From contig CAZFKN010000055.1 in NCBI GenBank assembly GCA_964519805.1, positions 1 to 20,420 on the forward strand: DNA of 20,420 nt, in the 5' to 3' direction. The position numbers and the translations under genes were made by a program. The stretch comes from DASQPE01 sp964519805. GTDB lineage: Bacteria > Gemmatimonadota > Gemmatimonadetes > Gemmatimonadales > GWC2-71-9. The first letter of the stretch is position 1. Each line of letters starts with the position of its first letter. Below are positions 20,066 to 20,420 of the stretch, in pieces. The notes below the pieces were generated by a model. It was not told the origin of the DNA. It saw nothing but the letters and a program-made list of their open reading frames with translations, and did not search any database.

Positions 20066-20420
20066 GTGAGAGCCCAACTCGACTCGCCCGCGTGTGTCCT
20101 GGCCCTCGTGGCCTGCGCCGTCGCGGCACCACTCCAGGCACAGACCGTCAGCGATGTGCAAGTGACGCCCGAGACGATGACGCTCGGGGTCGGTCAGAAG
20201 CAGACGATCTTCGCCGCTGCGTTCGACAAGCAGGGCAATCTGATTCCGAATGCGCGGTTCACCTTCTGGACCTCCGACTCGAGCGTCGCCAAAGTCCAGA
20301 AAGATGGCAGCGTGCTTGGCGTGAAGCCCGGTCTCGCCAAGGTCGAGGCGCGGACCGGCGGCCGTCGCGCGTCGCTGGCGGTGCTCGTCGCCGGTGCCGG
20401 CGGCGTCGTGCCGGGCGCGC
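20066..20420 (+). CDS. Exported bacterial Ig-like (Big2) domain protein, N-terminal part
   Basis: The frame opens with GTG at 20066 and continues to the window edge (118 complete codons). A signal peptide (SPACVLALVACAVAAPLQAQ, cleavage probably before Q26) is followed by a Big_2 domain: VSDVQVTPETMTLGVGQKQT, FDKQGNLIPNARFTFWTSDS and SVAKVQKDGSVLGVKPGLAK. It ends in a beta strand (RRASLAVLVAG). Ig-like domains of this type occur in surface adhesins and secreted proteins, and may be repeated further on. There is no Shine-Dalgarno before the GTG and no other start fits the signal peptide. The rest of the protein, and so its role, lies outside the window. Confidence 0.82.
   Translation, partial: MRAQLDSPACVLALVACAVAAPLQAQTVSDVQVTPETMTLGVGQKQTIFAAAFDKQGNLIPNARFTFWTSDSSVAKVQKDGSVLGVKPGLAKVEARTGGRRASLAVLVAGAGGVVPGA

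Overview
The window is 20.4 kb of high-GC bacterial chromosome, densely packed, mostly on the minus strand, with short gaps and many 4-8 bp stop/start overlaps. No tRNA, rRNA, CRISPR, IS or phage genes are visible. Several features suggest a soil-type bacterium of the Gemmatimonadota or a related lineage: a diderm envelope (lipoproteins, a beta-barrel-like protein), a secreted Ig-like-domain protein, GTG starts, and ThyX for thymidylate synthesis. This placement is inference from overall character, not from a marker gene.

Layout. 1-141 (+) is the tail of an HD/HD-GYP-type phosphohydrolase. 165-2742 (-) is a three-gene overlapping operon: two different D-Ala-D-Ala-ligase-like ATP-grasp enzymes followed by a GNAT acetyltransferase that seems to start at a CTG. 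2785-2811 holds a strong minus-strand terminator, with a possible promoter just upstream of it. 2886-5301 (-) is a GlcD-like FAD oxidase followed by ThyX. 5366-6187 (+) is a membrane-anchored DUF116 protein whose stop codon shares CTAG with the convergent operon. 6184-11229 (-) is a six-gene operon: thiolase, SPFH/slipin, unknown membrane protein, 3-hydroxyacyl-CoA dehydrogenase, DUF2231 membrane protein with a His-rich tail, and a small lipoprotein. A well-spaced promoter (11286-11314) precedes it.

11321-11998 (-) is a double-zinc-ribbon protein, divergent from a beta-barrel-like exported protein (12068-12916, +). A perfect 11-bp hairpin separates the latter from a secreted single-cysteine MsrB (12957-13532, -). 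13662-15621 (-) is rnhA, a 75-aa protein and selD. 15677-17471 (-) encodes two exported proteins, a metal-dependent amidohydrolase and a SnoaL/DUF4440-like lipoprotein. Divergently, 17577-19406 (+) is a GH15 glucoamylase/trehalase ending in a terminator hairpin. 19437-19808 (-) is a histone-H1-like Lys/Ala/Pro/Arg protein. From 20066 (+) begins an exported Ig-like (Big2) protein behind a near-consensus sigma-70 promoter; it runs off the window.

Main result: selD contains an in-frame TGA at the catalytic selenocysteine/cysteine position, followed by a bacterial SECIS-like hairpin. The real gene is 366 codons with Sec23. A standard gene caller would lose its first 71 residues, including the active site. 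The genome should therefore encode SelA, SelB and tRNA-Sec elsewhere. Other points of interest are an RNase HI-like protein in the selD operon lacking two of four catalytic carboxylates, and the tandem ATP-grasp/GNAT operon, whose product is unknown.
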